A stretch of 64,000 bases of DNA from positions 15,488,026-15,552,025 of the forward strand of contig CM038924.1 in NCBI GenBank assembly GCA_021904315.1, in the 5' to 3' direction. The notes under the pieces were generated by a model. It had not been told where the DNA came from. It ran no database searches and saw nothing but the letters and a program-made list of their open reading frames with translations. Each line of letters begins with the position of its first letter. Position 1 is the first letter of the stretch. Of this stretch, positions 1-11,893 are shown piece by piece. The translations under genes and the position numbers were made by a program. The DNA comes from Sphagnum magellanicum. Lineage: Eukaryota > Streptophyta > Sphagnopsida > Sphagnales > Sphagnaceae.

Positions 1-2039
1 CCTTACATTCAAAAATGTCCACCACATGTGGACCTTAACCACATGTAATAAAACATGGTAAAAATTATCATATCTAAACATACATAGACCCATGACCTAT
101 GGTAAGAACAAGAAGGTGTCTATGCCTATAAGAAGCCTCTTGTTTACATAATGTGCTTTTTATTTTCTTTAAGAGGCAATGTCTAGGTGTATGAAGTGGT
201 CTCCAAATACATTACAAAATTTCTCCAAGTGTTAAATGTGAGTTCAATAATAGTGATGCATGGAATTTTGATGTCTTCATGCCTTTCATGACATATTGCA
301 TCATTCCCACTTAATGTACAATTGTTGATAAAAGATACTATAATTAAAATTATCTGCTATAACAAAGAGATTTTTTTCATATGTTATGAATTGAATGGTT
401 CATTGGGTAATTTCTATGCCCTTAATGTTAGGTTAAAACAAAATTCAACTCCATAATATACAGTTGTTAAGAATTACAATTAAATTTATCTCATCATGTG
501 AATACCTTTTTCTCAATATGTGTGATGAAACAAGTGGCTCGTTGTGTAAAAACTCTAACCTTTACAACATGTCCAAATGGAATCATAAGTGATAATCAAA
601 TTATGTATAAATACATGGTAAAGTAATAATGATGCAAAAGGAATTTGATTGAAAAAATCATTTACATGGCATGTTCAAATGAAATCAAATGATCAAATTT
701 TGTAGTACATGGTTAGGCAATAATAATGCAAAAGAAATTTGATTGAAAATTTTGTTTACAAAATACAAAGTTAGGTCTTTAGTTGTCACCCACACACTAG
801 TCTCAAATTCAAGCCAAAATCTTACCCCAAAAACCTACATTGATGCAAATACATATGGTAAAGTCAACAAACCATGAAATATTGTTCAGAGGTTTAAATG
901 ATAAAGTAAAAACAACCTTTGTGAAATTAATAATCATCCTATAAAGTGAAGTTCTTATGTGGGTGTGATGGGCTCGGATTTTGGGTGCAACTTACATAAA
1001 AAGTCAAGACTAAACTTCAAAAACATGTGGATGACTTTAAGGTACTATACACAAAAATCCAACCAAGAACACTATCTTGTTAGTAAATGAATTTAACAAA
1101 AAAAATTTCAAAGTGTTCTGCCCATAAGGATATAATATTTTTATAGTATTTTATGCCATGTGGACACAATATTTATTGATGTGGACATGGATGAAAATAG
1201 TGGATGAAAATTTGGGAACAAAAATGGGTGGCATAGGTTTTTGAACCTTAATTTGGAAGTTTATGCATTTAGACCTAGGAAGTTATGCTTGAGGTTCAAC
1301 TTTTCTTTCACATTGCATATTCACCTCATGTATTGACCAAGTAGATTTAACAGCAAAATGAAAAATAATAATGCTACAACATGAACATGTGAATATGAGC
1401 AAACAAGTTAAACAAAAATATTCTTAGGGATATTTCTACCTAATCATGATAATATTCCATGTCAAAATGGAAGTTTTTGCCACATCATATGAATATTTTA
1501 TGCCAACACAAAATATTTTTAACATGTTAAACGAATATTCCTTGCCATGTCAAAAACCAAATAAAAGTGGAAGGCAACAATGACTAGAGGTCCTCAATGA
1601 TTTTATGAATGACGATACTCATATAATACAACTTTTAATCCTCTATGGAAAAATAAATAGTCATAAATGAATTGTTTTTGTCAATGATGGATGAAAATAT
1701 TACATATGGTAATAATGAAATCATGTTAGTTCACAATTTTTTTCATTATAGGACATCCATGACAAAGGACATAATGATGTGGACTTCTAGTTGTCACTTA
1801 TATGACTATAAAATGACTATTGTTTAAAGTGATGTGGATAATGATGACATGACTTTTCAATGTGATTATCAAATGACTATATTTTGAACATGGCAATGGA
1901 TGTATGATTGAAAAATGACTTGTGCAATGACATGAATAATATTGACATGGTAATTTCAAGTGATTGTGAAATGATTAAAATATGAAAAACTAGTTGGAGA
2001 TTAATTACAAAATGATTAATGTAAAATAAAATCAATGAT
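1..2039. other. AT-rich intergenic DNA, no gene seen
   Basis: I see no coding exon, RNA gene or clear repeat unit here. The sequence is very AT-rich, all frames are closed by frequent stops, and words such as acatgtgg and catggtaa recur without a fixed period. Confidence 0.6.
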
Positions 2040-2510
2040 GTTGACCACCTACTTAGCTAGCTACCTACTTACCCACCTACCCATCCATTTACCTATTTAT
2101 CTACCCACTCGCCCACCTTCCTACCTACCTACCTACCAAATACCCTACAACTTGCCTACTACCTACCTTGTAGTCTTATAGTGATATGAAATAAATGTGA
2201 AATAAAAAAAGTGACAAAAATTGGACACATTTTGATGGTACATAATCCATTGATAAGGATTTGGTTTTGTAATTGTGAAGGTGAGGGGTTCAATTCCTAG
2301 TACTTGCAACATGTGTGCATTCCTAAAGGGCTAAGGTAGGTAGGCTAGATTAAGGTAGTTAAGTAGGGAGGTCAAATTATGTTAGGGAGGTTAGGCTAGG
2401 CTAGTTTTCCACCTATTTTCCACCTACCTAGACCTAATACCTACCTACATGTTCAAAATTATTTTTTATAATAACCTAAAAAATGATTTTAATTTAAGTA
2501 TAAATTTGAC
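2040..2510 (+). mobile_element. SINE-like dispersed repeat, copy 1 (tRNA-like core, TACC-rich)
   Basis: The repeat opens with runs of CTACCTACC (about 2045-2170), has a tRNA-like core with a B-box-like GGTTCAATTCC at 2287-2297 preceded by a GGTTTTGTAA stretch, then GGTAGG runs and another CCTACC block, and ends at TATAAATTTGAC (2499-2510). A second copy at 8328-8860 on the minus strand matches it over most of its length, including the B box and the identical 3' end, after which the two sequences diverge at once. Shared ends plus an internal Pol III-like box suggest a tRNA-derived SINE. No A box or poly(A) tail is obvious, so the class is an inference; the repeat relationship itself is seen. 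Confidence 0.5.
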
Positions 2511-2918
2511 AAATCGATGGTCCATTATTTACTAATCATATTTTAATCATTCATTACCATGACACCTTAGCAATATATGCGACTTGTCATATATAACTTG
2601 ACAATTGTCCTTTATGATTACAAGATGAAGAATGTCATGTCAAACATTAAATGACTTTTTGTCCTAAACAATTTGTTCAACATGACTAAAGGCCCCTTAG
2701 TCATATAATGTTCGGTGTGACTACAAAATCAATCATAAATGGAATCATAAATTTTAGAATTTTTTTTAGTGAGTTGAGTAGTGAATCTCATTGGACATCA
2801 TATGAACACCAATTTGTCAACTCATAGTAACATATCAAGAAAAACAAACACATGAAAACTAACCTAGGAGATAAACAATTACAGAAAAATTGATCTTTGA
2901 TAATAAAAATGTTTATTA

Positions 2919-3678
2919 GGTCCATTCACGGTTGGGGTACCAAAAAAGGAAAAAAAGACTTAAAGACTTTTTTAAATTAATTTTTACAAATAACATTTAC
3001 ATGAAACAAACTTAAATGAGAAAAATTGAATAGTCAAACATAAGATAATTCATGTGTTAATGGTGATTTTTCACAATCATACATAATTGTGTATGAATAT
3101 TTTAGTTTAATGCTAGAAATCCAAAAAATCCCAAAATGAGTTTTAATGGACAACCAAACATGTTTTTTTGCATGTTTATTTCCTTCACATGTGATTTGCA
3201 TCTAAAGCTAGACATTTTGAACCATTGAACATATTTTTTTATCAAATGGTTTAAAAAATGAGTCCTTTGCCTTGTAACCCTTTCTTTCAAAATTTCAAAG
3301 TTTTGAAATTTTTGAATGATTTGGTTTTTCATCAAGTTCATCCAATGAACATGTACTCTCATAAAAGGTAGCATGTTGGTATAGTCCAAAAAATTTGAAA
3401 TCAATTGTATGATTTTATGCCTTCCTTTTGATTACTTTTAAAAAAAGGTATTTTAAACATTTAATTTATTTAGTTTATAGGACTCAAAAGGACATTAACA
3501 TAGTATCCAAATTATTTTTAAATATTTTTATTAATTTAAGCAAAAATCATTTTATTTATTGGCATACAACAATCCACTACAATTATAATAATGTAAAATA
3601 AACAAAAATCCAAAGTTGTCCTTTGTAGTCCTTTTTCAGTTAGAGATTCCTTTTTTGTACCCGAATCGTGAATGGACC
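2919..3678. mobile_element. 760-bp terminal-inverted-repeat element with TTATTA duplication
   Basis: The left end reads GGTCCATTCACG and continues into GGGTACC and an A-rich run. The right end is its reverse complement (CGTGAATGGACC at 3667-3678), preceded by the complementary GTACCC and T-rich run, so the imperfect terminal repeats are about 34 bp long. The element is flanked on both sides by TTATTA (2913-2918 and 3679-3684). The GG start and a duplication containing TTA fit a PIF/Harbinger-like non-autonomous element, but a 6-bp duplication cannot be told from a 3-bp one here. An open stretch of about 100 codons on the minus strand (3102-3404) lies inside it; it starts from TTG, and I do not recognise a transposase in it. 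Confidence 0.7.
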
Positions 3679-3773
3679 TTATTAAAAGTATGATTGGGGT
3701 AGGTTTTTATAAGTGTATTATAATCATTTTTAGTTTGTACTTATGACATATTAGCTATGTATTATGCATACAT

Positions 3774-3775
<2 letters not shown>

Positions 3776-3806
<31 letters not shown>
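3776..3806. repeat. (TG)n microsatellite
   Basis: This is an uninterrupted run of about 15 TG dinucleotides in AT-rich intergenic DNA, just to the right of the 760-bp inverted-repeat element. Confidence 0.95.
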
Positions 3807-3808
<2 letters not shown>

Positions 3809-3959
3809 TTTATGTAATTTTATGTTATCTACTTAATTTAACTAAATGCCAAATGGGGTGGTTTAGGTGCCATGTGGCTTAGGTTTAGGTGTAACATTGA
3901 TTAGTCTTTGTTTAGCCAAATTTTTATTTAGTCAATTTTAGCCATGGTTTTATAAACTT

Positions 3960-4770
3960 TTAAATTAATCAAATTTGAGTCAAATTTAATTTAGCTAAAG
4001 ATTAACTAATTCATTTAGTTTAGTTAAAATTTAACCACTTTATGGTTTAGCTAAAGTTTAACCATTTAAAAAAATAACTAAATTTTAATCACTTTTTAAT
4101 TTAACCAGGGTTTATCCAAATTTTTAAAAACTTGCCAAAGTTTAACCACTTTTTTGTTTAGCCAAGGTTTAAACAATATTTAAAATTTTGGCCAAAGTTT
4201 AACCATTTTTTGGTTTAATCAAGGTTTATTTGAACCAAGTTTTAATTTAACCAAGGTTTAGCCAAATTTACTAATTAAAAATGTAAACAAGGTTAATCAT
4301 TTGTTTTATTTAAACCAAAATTTTGTCACTTTTTTGTTTAACCAAGGTTAGTCAAAAAAATTAGTGTAACCAAAGTTTAACTGTTTCTTTGTTTAACAAA
4401 GTTAGTCAATGTTTTTAGTTTAAAACCAAATTTTAGTCATTTTTTAATTTAGCCAAGGTTTAATCAATTTTTATTTAAACCAAGTTTTAACCAAGGTTAA
4501 GGCAAATTTTTGTTTTGTCAAAGTTGAATTAAATTTTAATTCAATGAACTTGTTTTCACCAAGGTTGAACCAAATTTTTGTTTTGTCAAAGTTGAATTAA
4601 ATTTTAATTCAATGAACTTGTTTTAACCAAGGTTGAGCCAAATTTTAATTTTCTCAAAGTTGAATCAAATTTTAATTTAACCAAAATTGAGCCCAATTTC
4701 AATTTAGTTAACATTTAATCAATTTTTTGTTCAACCAAGGCTTTGTCAAGGTTTAACCAAGGTTAAATGT
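3960..4770. repeat. Degenerate (TTTAACCAAGG)-like minisatellite region
   Basis: About 800 bp is built from variants of a 20-25 bp phrase combining TTTAACCAAGG, TTAGCCAAA and TTTTTGTTTA. Near 4503-4640 one section is a clean tandem duplication with a 68-bp shift. No frame stays open and no gene is apparent. The pattern looks like an old array that has drifted apart. Confidence 0.7.
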
Positions 4771-4785
4771 TTTTAGTGCACACAT

Positions 4786-4925
4786 ACTTATATAGTTGAA
4801 AAAATTGAAAGGGAGGACAAAAAAATATAGGATATATTTTATCATTACAAATTAATTTGCGACTAGATTGCGACTATATCCCATATCTTTTGTCCTCCCC
4901 TTCAATTTTTAAAACCATATAAGAA
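4786..4925. repeat. Long imperfect hairpin (foldback, MITE-like)
   Basis: Two arms of about 45 bp are near-perfect reverse complements: the left arm (about 4790-4836) carries GAAAGGGAGGACAAAA, and the right arm (about 4876-4922) carries TTTTGTCCTCCCCTTCAA. The loop of roughly 40 bp contains a small GCGACTA duplication. It could be a foldback element or MITE, or a small-RNA-type hairpin. No target-site duplication could be fixed. Confidence 0.65.
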
Positions 4926-5703
4926 GGTGCACTTGAATAATTAAAATAAAACAACAAAATTTAAAATCAAGTGTCATTTGGGATGAACCAATCAAAATGG
5001 CTTAACCTTAAAAGTTAAACCAAAAACAAAATTGCAAAACTAATTACCTATTTAACATACATGACTACTTATTTACCTACCTACCTACCTAACTAGCCTA
5101 AGCAAATAGGTACCTACCATGTATCTATTGAGCTTAAATACCTACCTACATACTTATCAAACTAAATGTTTATTTAAATATAGACTTTTAAGGAATTAAA
5201 ATTTGAAATATTTGTGGATTTGTTATGTGTCACATCATGAGCACACAAATAAGAAGCCCTACATTTTTTTTCCAATAGTACATTTAAAAATAAAATAATA
5301 ATAAATGTTCACACATGGCAACATATCATTCATTCTTATTGGTGACCAAAAATTTGCATGGTAATTACAAAAATACATATATAATTAATCAAAGGATGAA
5401 ACTATGTTTTGTTGAATTTTTTTTTCATCCACAAACCATGTCATTTGTGACTATGGTCACATGTGACTTGACTTTTGTGACAAGGGGATCTTAGTTGTAT
5501 ATGTCACTTGTAATTAAAATCTAGTTGCCAATTGCACTAGTCATAAAATTCAATTTTCTTCTACATGTGCAAGTTGGGAAGTTACCTATTATTGTGTCAT
5601 ATTATTTACTAGCAAAGGAACCTCCTTAGGCCATAAGACAATTGCTTCAAGAAGACCAATGAACCTCATTTTGTTGAGATGTTGACTTTTTCAACAATTT
5701 GAA
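4926..5703. other. AT-rich intergenic DNA with a TACC-rich patch
   Basis: No gene is visible. A TACC-rich patch at about 5070-5155 (TTACCTACC runs) resembles the ends of the SINE-like repeat at 2040-2510, but the tRNA-like core is absent, so it is at most a fragment. Confidence 0.5.
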
Positions 5704-5905
5704 AGGGTGGTTGCACTAAACCTTTTTATTGTTGCAGACAAAAGGTTGTGTTCTTGCATTTGATGGTGGATTAACATGATTTTCACCATTAAATAAACTA
5801 TGTGGGGGTGGTTGCACTAAACCTTTTTATTGTTGCAAACAAAAGGTCATGTTCTTGCATTTGATGGTGGATTAATAGGATTTTCACCATTAAATAAACT
5901 ATGTG
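5704..5905. repeat. Tandem duplication, about 101 bp x 2
   Basis: Two adjacent copies share the phrases GTGGTTGCACTAAACC, TTGTTGCA and TTTTCACCATTAAATA and differ at only a handful of positions. The second copy begins about 101 bp after the first. The low divergence implies a recent event. No coding function is visible. Confidence 0.85.
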
Positions 5906-6139
5906 GTGCAACTTTTTTTCGGTTTGTTAAACTAAAGCCCTACTCTTCTAGAGATATAATCTCATATTGGGGTGTTCTTGCATAGGCTAAATTTCAAGCA
6001 CACTTGGTATTTCCAAATCATATATATCTTTGCTTAGAATCCCTAACACATCAATTGATGTCATTAGGACAAATCCAAAACTTGTGAATTTGAAAAGGGC
6101 CACTAGTGTATTCAATAAACCAACCATAATATCATGGAG
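5906..6139. other. Spacer without recognised features
   Basis: I see no gene or repeat here. It separates the 101-bp duplication from the transposase remnant. Confidence 0.5.
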
Positions 6140-7520
6140 CAAAAACATGAACGTGTGAGTTTTTTAAATATAATTTGAACCTTAGAACTTTATAAGGTTG
6201 TCTTGTGCAACATAAAACACATGTCACAAAGGGGGGCTATGTTCAATGCACCAAATCCCATCTCCACATGGTGTTTCAAGCATTTTTGCAAATGCATGCG
6301 AATCCACTAGGTTATGTGGACCAATCATATTTGAGCCCAAATTACATCTAATTGAAGTTGTGTCCACTCATGGATGAGAAACATTGACATGATCATGCTT
6401 ATGTGATTCCCCATCTAACTTAAGAAATAAACCTTGTTTTATATTTGGTGGAGCAAAAAACTTCTTCACTTTCTAGAGGTGAAAGATATGAGAAGTGAAG
6501 GAGGCATTAGCTATGTATTTTTCAATTGTGATTACAATTTTATGCATGTTATTGGATTCAATTGCACATCACAAGTTCATTTTGATCAAAACCATTACCA
6601 CGTCAACCACCTTTCAAATAAATATTATACAAGGTCGATTGTTTGAAAACCTGAATGTAATCATTGGATGTGCCAATAAACAAACATGCTTTTCATTTAC
6701 CTAATTACTAAAACTGAATGTTAGAAATTGTTTTCTATAAATTGCAATTCGTCATGTCAACAAGCTCCTCAAGAAAGAACTTATGTGAAAAATAAAATAA
6801 AATGACTTAAAGGACAACACATATGTTTAAAAAACATTGTGAAAAAAAATAAAATAGTAATCAATTGGCAAAGCTAAAAACTAACGTGCTTCATGAATCC
6901 ACCCCACTAACGTCTAACTAAAAAATGCCAAAATGTTAACCAATTGTCAAGTTCCACAAGTCTACCTTCATTGGCAACCTTAGACAAATACCACCGACAT
7001 TTAATGGTGATGTATCAAACTTCAACCTCTTCTAATGATGTGGAATTATTATATTCATAACAAAGTGCCACATGTCAATCTTGCAACTTTGATTTGATTA
7101 ATTGTTTTGTGTGTTTGTCCATAGATTGTTTTTTATGAAAGTAGTAGGTGCATTCTTTGTCATCCATCCACACAATTGGATCACTTGAACCATAGATGAT
7201 ATGACAACATCTAATTTGCCTACATTTTAAATGCCATAAACCCCTTGAAATTGGAGTTATTAATGGCATTCCTTGCCATAACGTCATTTAGTTTTCTCCA
7301 CATGAACTTCTACATATTCTAATTGCATGTCACAAACAACAATGGTCGTCACTTGATAATAGTTTATGTTATAGACATGGCTAGGAATACTATTTGATGA
7401 GTGTGTGAACGTGAACGTGAATAGAGAAAAATATTTCATAGAATATCTAAGGGAATATTCTTTGACACGTTCACCTAATGTGGATTGAATGTACTCCAAC
7501 ATGTCCCAAGATGTTGCCAT
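6140..7520 (-). pseudogene. Decayed transposase-like gene (DDE/MULE-like family)
   Basis: Read on the minus strand, three frames must be combined to recover a protein-like series. In order these are a segment ending in CDMQ (near 7325), KLNDVMARN and NFKGFM (about 7230-7300), IIYGSSDP (about 7180-7200), DKHTKQLIK (about 7090-7120), LCYEY and an Asn-Trp-Leu block, then FWHF and WGGFM (about 6880-6950). Weaker coding-like stretches continue to about 6150. The order and motifs match, from memory, a transposase-derived family frequent in moss-like genomes in which NFKGFM is followed by a DSAQANW-type block, IYG.GDP, a cysteine/HW segment and a terminal W.....WG.FM. At least three in-frame stops and several frameshifts break it, and the DSAQANW position itself is disrupted. 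It is a dead mobile-element copy. The family name rests on recall; the decayed coding pattern is seen. Confidence 0.6.
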
Positions 7521-8327
7521 GTCAAATGTGTATTCAAATATTCCTCAATAGATGTGAATATTTTAACGTGTTTGTCATGTCACAATGTACATGTGGAATG
7601 CTCAAATTATTTCCTGGTTTAGTGACATTATCCAAATATTGATTATCCACAACAAATCCATCTAGTTCCAACATTCAATGAATCCACCATAATGTTGTAG
7701 CAAAAAATAAAAATAAAATTGAACACATTTAGTTCTAACATTCAACAAGGTTCTAATGTTCCAATAAATGAGGTGGTAACAAGGTTGACATTTTATGAAC
7801 AAGATGACATTATTGGAGTTGAATTTGAATCAAATTATTTATTGGAATTGTTATGAGGAATGACATTTTAGAGGTTCTAGTGGTTGTGAAAGGTGGAAAT
7901 GTATAATTACCCCTAGAATAGCCTCAACTCTTCCACTCTTTGGTTCAGGGTATGTGTTAAGTTGTTCATTGATCATGCATTGCAGACCAAGTATTATAAG
8001 GACCACATAATGAAGTGTTTCTTAGTCGTTAACCATGGGGGGATGTTGTAACTCATCAATAACACTAGCCATGTTAACAAGTGGATTGTTTTTTTACAAA
8101 TGGGTTTACCCCATCAATGGCCAGACCCAACCACACGTCATCACTATTACAATTCATGGTTTTTTTACTAGGTGTTTTAATAAAACTACCCAAAATGATA
8201 GGCGTAAAAAAGGCCACCCTGTCAATTTGGACCTACTAATGTGATTAAGTAATCAATTTGGATCTTATTGTTTTAACTAATAAAGTGACTAACTATTTGA
8301 CTAGTAGACAATGGAACATATGACTGG
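7521..8327. other. AT-rich intergenic DNA, no gene seen
   Basis: The first few hundred bases may contain the eroded 5' part of the transposase remnant, but I could not recover a frame. The rest shows short open frames only, none with a recognisable product. Confidence 0.4.
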
Positions 8328-8860
8328 GTCAAATTTATACTTGAAAATTTATTTTTGGATTATTATTTAAAAAATTAATAGGTACAAGTAGGTAGTAAAT
8401 AAGTTTAAGTAGGTTGAAAACAAACTTTTAATTAGGTAGGTGCTAGTTTAACCTAACCTTATTTAATTTCATGTCACTAAACAATTTTAATTTAACCTAC
8501 CCACCTTAGCCTTTTAAGCATACACATAGGTTGCAAGTATAAGGAATTAAACCCCAAACTTTCATAATGGTAAAACCAATGGATTATAACATTAAAAGTG
8601 TTCAACTTTTGTTAAATTTTTTATTTCACACATTTATTTCACAACACTAAATATAATGGTTAAACGTAGGTAACACCTAATGATTAAAATTAGGCTAAAT
8701 CTAATGACTAAATCAAGGAGTTAAACCTAGTGGGTTAAATTTAGGTAAGTAATATGTAAATAGGTGGGTAGGTAAATAGGTAGATTGTACAAAGGTGAAA
8801 AATTATAGGTTGATAGGTAGATATGTAGGTAGGTAAGTAAGGGTGAAAACACACTAAGGG
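8328..8860 (-). mobile_element. SINE-like dispersed repeat, copy 2
   Basis: Read on the minus strand, this copy begins with CTACCTACC-type runs (about 8740-8860), holds the same tRNA-like core with a B-box variant GGTTTAATTCC (complement at 8543-8553), then CTAAGG and GGTAGG, and ends in GTATAAATTTGAC (complement at 8328-8340). It matches the copy at 2040-2510, with scattered substitutions and an extra TTTAACC-rich insert in its 5' half. Both copies end at the same base. See the first copy for the classification argument. Confidence 0.5.
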
Positions 8861-10970
8861 GGGCCATTTCCAAAAGCAAGAAAAAAAATATTTTGGGGGG
8901 TACATTTTATATTATTTTGGGGGTAGTTTTTCTTTGATTTTATCTAGCATTTTGATAAACATATAAATTAGATTTTAACATAAAGGCCTTCAACATAATT
9001 TTTGTTATCTTTCAAATGAAAATAAAATTTCAACAAATTTTTTTTTTTCAAGATACTTATGTTTGTTTGAATAAAAAACTTGTCCACATGTTTTTTGAAA
9101 TTACATGAGTTAAACTTTTCGATTGTAAATGAAATTGTACAATCAATTCATATTCAATATATAACCAAGTATTTCATCAAGTTTTGCTAAATCATTTTTG
9201 GAATATATTTGCACTTTGCAATCTATTGTTATAGGTTATATTTTTTCACAAATATAATATTTAGTCATTTAATATTAATCAAAAATAATAATTTCATTTG
9301 AAAATTGCATTATTTGGCAATTGAACTACCTTATTTTGAATAATTTATTACAACCTCTTTTAGTATCAATTTTATCATAAATGATAAAATTGTAAGCCAT
9401 TGCATAATTGCAATGGAAATTGACTACTAGATAGAAATTGCATCATTGACTTTCCATTGGGTTACTTTGACGATGGTCACATGGACACTACCATGTGGAA
9501 AGTTTGATGACATGGAAAAAATAAGAATTTGTCAAAATATATTTTGCCCATGTTGAATTTGTTAGAAAATATTCTTCTAACATGGAAAAATATACTTAAA
9601 ATATTTTTTCAAGTTCACATTCACTTGCTCACAAAATAACATTCTTGAAGTTCCACCTCAATGTGGCTTACACAAATGTGAAGTCTTGTAAGGGATGCCC
9701 AAACCTAACCTTAGGACTTATATATGTCTTCACACCTCGATAGATTCAAACACCATTTTGAGGTAACAAATCCATAAATTGAAATCAAGGAAGACTTGAA
9801 TTATTTCATTCTAAATTGTCATATGTTACCATAGTACCTTGGTGGCTTTGATACATGTGTATTGAATAGTTAATTAATTTTGAAGATTCCATTTTGAAAC
9901 ATAGAACATTCTATATTATTCCACAAGATTCTTCATTTCTCTTCACAAAAATTTAACTTTGAGAAATTGCTTTTTGGAAAATTTCTAAATTTCTAAAAAT
10001 AATATAATTTGTGCCAAGGCTGCCAAGGTAATACAGTTTTTTCAATCTATTCAAATATTGAAATGGGATTATTGGCTACACAACTAATAATGCATCCCCT
10101 GAAACTGCATTCTTTGTGAAACATTACACAATATTCAATCCCCTTTGAAGGTATTCTTTTTGGTCACACTATCCAAGTGATATTTATTGCACAATACAAT
10201 AGTGGGTGGGTTTCACATTGTTGTCTTGCATACTCCATTCAAAATTTAAATAACAATGTGTTTCTTGCTCTGCAGGGGAAGATGTTCTTACAATTTTTAG
10301 TACAACCTTCAAGGTCAACTAAGTAGTTGGTATAAGGATCTTACATAAAGCCATACCTAGGTCGGTATAAAAAGTTTGAAACATGGATGAAGAGGCCTAC
10401 ACTCGTACACTTGAAATCAATCCCTTCAAGCAAATTACTCCATAAATTTGAGTTTGGGTGATGGCACGTGCCTAGTTTACACCATGGTCTTGGTTGTATT
10501 GATGATGAGGCAATGGAGGTATTCTATGAATTGAAATAGTAGATTTAAAGTAGTCAAGGTTATTACTGGCTTCATCTAACTATCCGCTATTGTCAACTTT
10601 TATATTACCTTGCAACTTGTTGACTTTCACTGAAAATTCATGGCTGTTTTATTAAACAGCAATTGATGTTTGAACTTATGACATTACTTAAGACAAAAAA
10701 ACACAACTTTGTTTTTGAGTTTACAACAAAAGAAAAGCCTTGAAGAAATTAGATCCAACACAAATTGTAAACTTGGTGGGAATTCTGATCCAATTCTAAG
10801 TACATACCTAGACACTTGTTGTCTGCACATTGTCTCCAACACAAAATCTGCATAGTAGGTACTTCAATAAAAAATAGGAAGGAGTATCAGATTGAGAATT
10901 GAAGGGTTGTGAAATTGAAGGAAATCCATAATGTAATCTGATGAATTCCACCCAGATTCATTGAATTCAA
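8861..10970. other. Intergenic DNA, composition shifting toward genic
   Basis: It is very AT-rich to about 9640 and less so afterwards. I see no secure exon. A stretch near 9870-9960 (TTTTGAAGATTCCATTTTGAAA followed by CACAAGATTCTT) resembles 18370-18450 and may be a fragment of an unknown dispersed repeat. Confidence 0.4.
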
Positions 10971-10973
10971 TTG

Positions 10974-11297
10974 CTTGCATGTACAGATCAGGCAGCAATT
11001 TTTGATGCCAAAAATCCTTACCAGGAGCTCACAGTCCACCCTTTTCGGGTGCTCTTTCACCCTAGCTTCTCCCAGAAAAGAGAATACACTTTTCCATTCA
11101 TTGAAGGTCGAGATAAGAGGCTTCTGTCCAAGGAAGCTTGGAGTTATATCAACAGTGAACAGCAAAAGCTTGACCATCTGATGTGGGTTGTGAAAATTCG
11201 TATTGAAAGCTCTGGAAAAGTCAACACCCTTACAAGATGTTCTCCTGCAAATGCACAAAAATCACCATCAGCTCTGGTGTCTAAAAGAATGCAGTGA
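10974..11297 (+). CDS. Unrecognised open frame, possible terminal exon
   Basis: An open frame of about 107 codons ends at TGA 11295-11297 and follows a TGTACAG that could be a splice acceptor (10980-10986). The predicted peptide is mixed and protein-like: an ELTVHPFRVLFHPSF segment, FPFIEGRDKRLLSKEAW, then EQQKLDHLMWVVKIRIE and a basic, Ser/Pro-containing tail. There is no in-frame ATG at its beginning, so if real it is a 3' exon or gene fragment, but I found no partner exons upstream. The opposite strand is also open over 123 codons, which weakens the case. I do not recognise the family. Confidence 0.3.
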   Translation, partial: LACTDQAAIFDAKNPYQELTVHPFRVLFHPSFSQKREYTFPFIEGRDKRLLSKEAWSYINSEQQKLDHLMWVVKIRIESSGKVNTLTRCSPANAQKSPSALVSKRMQ

Positions 11298-11893
11298 TCT
11301 GTTTGAATAACCAACAAAAGTTCACCATACCATCACCAAAGTATGTTCTGTACTACCCATTTTGAGAAATACTAAAGCAAAGAAGAGCCTCTATCTTGCC
11401 AGTCCAAACACAGTTGATAGCAACTGACACTCCCACAAACATTTCTATGTGATTGCAGACAAAACTCCACTATGACACTTTGAAGATAAACCATAATGTA
11501 TGCCAGTTCCAGCAAAATCAAGACTAACACAACAAGAATGACACACTGTCACGAAGTATCAGACCATCACCATCCTCATGAATAGATGTGATTAAGCTCA
11601 AAACACTCAGTGTAGATAAATACATTCTAGTCTGCCCAAAACATTTGGCAAATAATTATGTAATAAACTGCATCATGAGTTTCTTTTGCATTTGATGGGT
11701 GGATGTGCTCCAAGCTTTACTTCAGTTTTAACTTGTTCCTGTAAAAGCAGGCATCTAAGCCTGAAGACAAAAGAGAGGCCTACAATAGATCACAGTGGCA
11801 CTACAACAACAGAGAACACAAATGAACACTGCAATCCTCAAGTTCAGAATTAGTACCTTACAGTGTGTCATTTGCCATAAACCCCAGCCTGAA
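11298..11893. other. Intergenic DNA upstream of ATE1
   Basis: Base composition is similar to the gene regions, but I recognise no exon, RNA gene or repeat. Confidence 0.4.

Noticed and set aside
2230-2310. Functional tRNA gene at the B-box-like motif
   Set aside because: No A box in the right place and no cloverleaf with a proper acceptor stem; the similarity is limited to a tRNA-like core within a repeat.
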